DNA from: Candidatus Competibacteraceae bacterium
GTDB lineage: Bacteria > Pseudomonadota > Gammaproteobacteria > Competibacterales > Competibacteraceae
Direction: 5' to 3'
Assembly (NCBI GenBank): GCA_012032855.1
Contig: JAAUQA010000129.1
Coordinates: 1-8,124, forward strand
DNA: 8,124 bases
Part shown: positions 5,358-8,124 of the stretch, piece by piece
Position numbering within the stretch: the first letter of the stretch is position 1
Layout of the letters: each line of letters opens with the position of its first letter
Notes under the pieces: model-generated
What the model was told of the DNA's origin: nothing
Seen by the model: only the letters and a program-made list of their open reading frames with translations
Database searches by the model: none
Made by a program: the position numbers and the translations under genes

Positions 5358-6759
5358 CCAGTTGATCCAGCCCTTGCTCTCTCAGAGTCCGATAATCGGG
5401 AGCTTGGCGCACCGCTAGGCCGGCCCAGCGCAGCAAGCTATCGCGAGCTGCAGGGTCCTCGAATAATCCATGCAAATAAGTGCCAAGGATTTGGCCGTCT
5501 TCTGAAACAGCTCCATCGGTGGTTGTCGGCAGATGGACAGCAGGCCGCATCAAGGCTGCTCCAGTTGTTTGGCCCATGTGGATCTCATAACCACGGACAG
5601 TGGCGTTGTCCAGGGTCAAACGGCCGGTAACCCGGCGCAACTGCTTGGCGGGCAGCAGGGTGGTTTGCAACTGCAATAACCCCAGCCCCGGACTTTCGCC
5701 TGCTTCTCCTTCCAGACCTTGCGGATCGCGCAGTACCTGCCCCAACATTTGAAATCCTCCGCAGATTCCGACCAGACGTCCACCATAGCGTAGGTGCCGA
5801 TCAATCGCCCTATCCCAGCCTTGGCGACGGATATGGTCTAAGTCTGCGCGAACATTTTTGCTACCCGGCAAAATGACCAAATCGGCGGGCGGCAGTGGAT
5901 TACCCGAATAAACCCAGTGCACATCCACTTGCGGATGCAACCGCAATGGGTCTAAATCGGTGTGATTGCTGATCCGCGGCAACACTGGAACCACCACCTG
6001 CAGGCGATGATCCGCGCTCTTATCGATGCCGGGCTCACCCGGCAAAGCATCTTCGGCTTCCAAGTGCAACCCATGCAGGTAGGGCAGCACGCCGACTACC
6101 GGTTTATTGGTGCGTTGTTCCAACCAGTCCAAACCGGGCTGCAATAAACCGATATCGCCACGAAAGCGGTTAATCACAAAACCTTGGGTACGGGCCTGTT
6201 CGCTGGGTGAGAGCAGCGCAAGCGTGCCGACTAAGTGGGCGAATACGCCGCCACGGTCGATGTCCGCTATCAACCAGACCGGACAATCTACGGCTTCGGC
6301 AAAGCCCATGTTGGCGATGTCTCGGTCGCGTAGATTGATTTCAGCAGGACTGCCAGCGCCTTCCACGATGATCATTTCATAGCCGTTACATAAGCGCTCA
6401 TAGGATTCTAATACTGCTTTCATGGCGACCGTTTTGTAGTCATGATAACGGCGCGCGTCCATGTCGGTCAGCGCCTTACCGTGAATGATCACTTGCGCAT
6501 CGCAGTCGCTGCTGGGCTTGAGTAGTACCGGATTCATATCGGTGTGCGGTTCCAACCCGGCGGCCTGAGCTTGTACGGCTTGGGCACGGCCGATTTCGCC
6601 GCCATCCACAGTGACTGCGCTGTTCAACGCCATATTCTGAGGCTTGAACGGCACCACCCGCACGCCTCGGCGTCGCAATACCCGACATAAACCGGCAACC
6701 AGGGTACTCTTGCCGGCGTCCGAAGTGGTTCCTTGAATCATGAGTGTTTTAGCAGGCAT
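5299..6759 (-). CDS. cobQ: Cobyric acid synthase (adenosylcobyrate synthase)
   Basis: This enzyme uses ATP and glutamine to amidate carboxylates b, d, e and g of adenosylcobyrinic a,c-diamide, giving adenosylcobyric acid. The protein is 486 residues, a full family length. The N-terminal dethiobiotin-synthetase-like ATP domain shows [10 protein letters not shown] (10-19), KPQNMALNS (39-47), [10 protein letters not shown] (76-85), [12 protein letters not shown] (132-143) and [15 protein letters not shown] (165-179). The C-terminal glutamine amidotransferase domain has LPGSKN (297-302), the Cys333 nucleophile in [10 protein letters not shown] and His430 in [10 protein letters not shown]. The start ATG at 6757-6759 puts the ATP motif at the usual position. 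Divergent from cbiB across 65 bases, consistent with shared control of two consecutive pathway steps. No cobalamin riboswitch fits in that gap. Confidence 0.97.
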   Translation of the reverse strand: MPAKTLMIQGTTSDAGKSTLVAGLCRVLRRRGVRVVPFKPQNMALNSAVTVDGGEIGRAQAVQAQAAGLEPHTDMNPVLLKPSSDCDAQVIIHGKALTDMDARRYHDYKTVAMKAVLESYERLCNGYEMIIVEGAGSPAEINLRDRDIANMGFAEAVDCPVWLIADIDRGGVFAHLVGTLALLSPSEQARTQGFVINRFRGDIGLLQPGLDWLEQRTNKPVVGVLPYLHGLHLEAEDALPGEPGIDKSADHRLQVVVPVLPRISNHTDLDPLRLHPQVDVHWVYSGNPLPPADLVILPGSKNVRADLDHIRRQGWDRAIDRHLRYGGRLVGICGGFQMLGQVLRDPQGLEGEAGESPGLGLLQLQTTLLPAKQLRRVTGRLTLDNATVRGYEIHMGQTTGAALMRPAVHLPTTTDGAVSEDGQILGTYLHGLFEDPAARDSLLRWAGLAVRQAPDYRTLREQGLDQLANMIETHLDLQPMWRMLER

Positions 6760-6824
6760 AGTCGATTAAGTCTGAGCTGGGATTCCGGTACACTGCACGC
6801 AACTGGGCACGAATAGCAATACTA
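6760..6824. promoter_or_regulatory. Divergent cobQ/cbiB promoter region
   Basis: Only 65 bases separate the two start codons, so promoters for both genes must be compact or lie partly within the opposite gene. A weak rightward candidate is TTAAGT and TACACT spaced by 17 bases. No B12 box or other riboswitch element was seen, and neither gene has a strong Shine-Dalgarno. Confidence 0.4.
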
Positions 6825-7742
6825 ATGAAGCTGCTTCTGATCGGCTTAAGCGCTGTTTTACTGGAACGTCTGTTGGGAGAACCCCGCCGCTGGCAACCGT
6901 TGGCGTACTTTGCCTGGCTGACTCGGCAGGTGGAATATCGCTGTTACGGCCCTGCCGAACTTCACCCGGGCTTGCGTTCTGTGCTGGGCGGTTTAGCGCT
7001 GGTTACGCTGATATTACCCGTTGCGTTATTGGCTTGGCTGCTGACTCTGATCCCTTATCTCGGTTGGGTCGTGGCACTAGGAATAGTTTATCTTAGCTTA
7101 AGCACGGCCCCGCTCAAAAGGCAACTCAGCGCGATTACCCAGGCGTTGCAACAAGAAGACCTTGAGCAAGCCCGCCAAGCACTGAAACCGTTGGTTACCC
7201 ATGATACCGAAACTTTGGACGAAGAAGCGATTAGCCAAGCCGTTGTGGAGCTGGTGCTTGAACAGAGCAGCGATGGATTGTTCGGGGTATTGTTCTGGTT
7301 ATTGTTGGCGGGAGCACCGGGTGCAGTAGTCTATCGGTTAGTCATTGTTCTTGATAGACAATGGGGTTATTCCTCCCCGCGCTATCGCGACTTCGGCTGG
7401 GTTACGGCGCGGCTGGCCGGTTTGTTGCGGTGGGCGCCGGTCCAACTGGTTGCGCTCAGCTACAGTTTAGCCGGTGATCGGGAAACGGCTTGGCGTTGCT
7501 GGCGACGACAAGCCCTTAGTTGGCCCAGTCCGACGGGTACCCTATTAGCGACGGGTGCCGGAGCTTTGAATGTACAACTGGGCGGTCCGGTTCATTATTT
7601 TGAACGCCTGATTCCAAGGCCCGCTCTGGGCGACGGTGTGTTACCCCGTCATCAGGACATTGTACGAACGCTGAAATTGATTGATCGCGCCTTACTGATC
7701 TGGGTTATCACTCTGGCGCTGATGGGTTGGCTGTTGATCTAA
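6825..7742 (+). CDS. cbiB: Adenosylcobinamide-phosphate synthase, CbiB/CobD family
   Basis: This inner-membrane enzyme joins the aminopropanol (phosphate) side chain to adenosylcobyric acid, the step after CobQ. The 305 residues contain hydrophobic segments at about 1-14, 52-92, 155-175, 203-217 and 287-305. Family marks are ERLLGEP (14-20, usually D-x-L-x-G-E/D-P), HDTETLDEEAI (126-136), SSDGLFGVLFW (148-158), GAPGAVVYR (163-171), WGYSSPRYRDFGW (180-192), WRCWRRQA (223-230) and ATGAGALNVQLGG (242-254). Three asparagines usual in the family are replaced: Gln147 in EQSSD, Ile174 in VIVLD, and Thr237 in SPTGT. The length and domain order resemble Pseudomonas CobD. The start ATG lacks a clear Shine-Dalgarno, but it fits the family N-terminus. 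29 bases before mobA. Confidence 0.9.
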   Translation: MKLLLIGLSAVLLERLLGEPRRWQPLAYFAWLTRQVEYRCYGPAELHPGLRSVLGGLALVTLILPVALLAWLLTLIPYLGWVVALGIVYLSLSTAPLKRQLSAITQALQQEDLEQARQALKPLVTHDTETLDEEAISQAVVELVLEQSSDGLFGVLFWLLLAGAPGAVVYRLVIVLDRQWGYSSPRYRDFGWVTARLAGLLRWAPVQLVALSYSLAGDRETAWRCWRRQALSWPSPTGTLLATGAGALNVQLGGPVHYFERLIPRPALGDGVLPRHQDIVRTLKLIDRALLIWVITLALMGWLLI

Positions 7743-7759
7743 AACGCAGTGCGTATTGT

Positions 7760-7764
7760 GGGAG
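7760..7764 (+). promoter_or_regulatory. Ribosome binding site selecting the GTG start of mobA
   Basis: GGGAG lies 7 bases before GTG 7772-7774. Two in-frame ATG codons (7790 and 7796) follow, but they lack such a site, so GTG is preferred. Confidence 0.65.
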
Positions 7765-7771
7765 AATCGCA

Positions 7772-8124
7772 GTGACACAGGATTCGAGTATGACGATGAC
7801 CGGCGTTATTCTGGCCGGTGGCCGTGCGCAGCGCATGGGCGGCCAAGATAAGGGGTTGCTGTTATTGGCGGGACAGCCGATGGCGGCGCACGTGATAAGC
7901 CGGTTGCGTCCCCAAGTCGGAGAGCTGCTGATCAATGCCAATCGTCATGAGTCGGCTTACCAACAGTTAGGCTGCGCAGGTAGTGAGCGACGCAACGATC
8001 ATTTCCTTGGGCCGTTGGCGGGGATGCTGGCGGCCATCAGCGCAACAGCCAATCCTTATGTGCTCAGCGTTCCTTGCGATTCTCCTTTGCTACCGATTGA
8101 TTATGCTCAGCGTATGTACGCCAT
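7772..8124 (+). CDS. mobA: Molybdenum cofactor guanylyltransferase MobA, 3' end missing
   Basis: This cytoplasmic enzyme transfers GMP from GTP to molybdenum-bound molybdopterin, making the guanine dinucleotide cofactor of DMSO-reductase-family enzymes. The 117 residues present are the N-terminal nucleotide-binding half, out of roughly 190-210 usual for the family. Motifs in order: GVILAGGRAQRMGGQDKGLL (11-30), the GTP signature with Lys27; LLINANRHE (52-60); FLGPLAGMLAAI (78-89); and LSVPCDSPLLP (98-108), with Asp103 as the metal ligand. The frame is open to the right edge. The start is GTG with GGGAG 7 bases upstream. It follows cbiB by 29 bases on the same strand with no terminator, so the two are probably co-transcribed, although they serve different cofactors. 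Confidence 0.93.
   Translation, partial: MTQDSSMTMTGVILAGGRAQRMGGQDKGLLLLAGQPMAAHVISRLRPQVGELLINANRHESAYQQLGCAGSERRNDHFLGPLAGMLAAISATANPYVLSVPCDSPLLPIDYAQRMYA

Noticed and set aside
5616..6688. Several 60-90 residue open frames on both strands inside cobQ
   Set aside because: All lie within the intact 486-residue cobQ and show no protein motifs.
6760..6824. Cobalamin riboswitch between cobQ and cbiB
   Set aside because: The gap of 65 bases is far too short for a full B12 aptamer and no B12 box is visible.

Overview
The window looks like a chromosomal stretch of a gammaproteobacterium with moderate-to-high GC. The evidence is the YhhQ-type queuosine precursor transporter, the Pcm subfamily, the Pseudomonas-like CbiB, and a CobQ/CbiB/MobA cluster. 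A methanotroph or sulfur oxidiser is possible, but the sequence does not fix the genus. Gene density is high. Two gaps exceed 300 bases (716-1068 and 4316-4646). No tRNA, rRNA, CRISPR array, transposase or integrase was seen.

Left part (1-1759, minus strand): the N-terminal ketosynthase domain of a type I polyketide synthase runs off the left edge. Next comes a structured intergenic gap, then a YhhQ-family queuosine precursor transporter. Both genes are broken by a single-base frameshift at a homopolymer, and both are fully readable once the frame is corrected. The polyketide synthase break lies on an exact T TTT TTC heptamer, the classic -1 slippery sequence, and a -1 slip there restores the conserved ketosynthase reading. 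Sequencing error is the simplest explanation for both breaks, but the first deserves a check.

Middle part (1891-5357): a soluble glutathione S-transferase-family protein (plus) meets protein-L-isoaspartate methyltransferase Pcm (minus) tail to tail with a 4-base overlap. Divergent from pcm is a membrane-anchored alpha/beta hydrolase (lipase-like, GHSMGG). A 331-base gap follows. It carries a Fur-box-like sequence directly in front of an extended -10 promoter, then several stem-loops, and ends at a secreted SLT-type lytic transglycosylase with a strong ribosome binding site. This gap is the most interesting non-coding piece, because it may encode an iron-regulated leader or small RNA.

Right part (5299-8124): cobQ (cobyric acid synthase, minus) overlaps the 3' end of the transglycosylase gene by 59 bases. 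It is divergent, across only 65 bases, from cbiB/cobD (adenosylcobinamide-phosphate synthase, plus). CobQ makes cobyric acid and CbiB attaches the aminopropanol arm to it, so the pair performs consecutive late steps of cobalamin synthesis. This CbiB lacks three asparagines that are usual in the family. Downstream and probably co-transcribed is mobA (molybdenum cofactor guanylyltransferase), truncated by the right edge.
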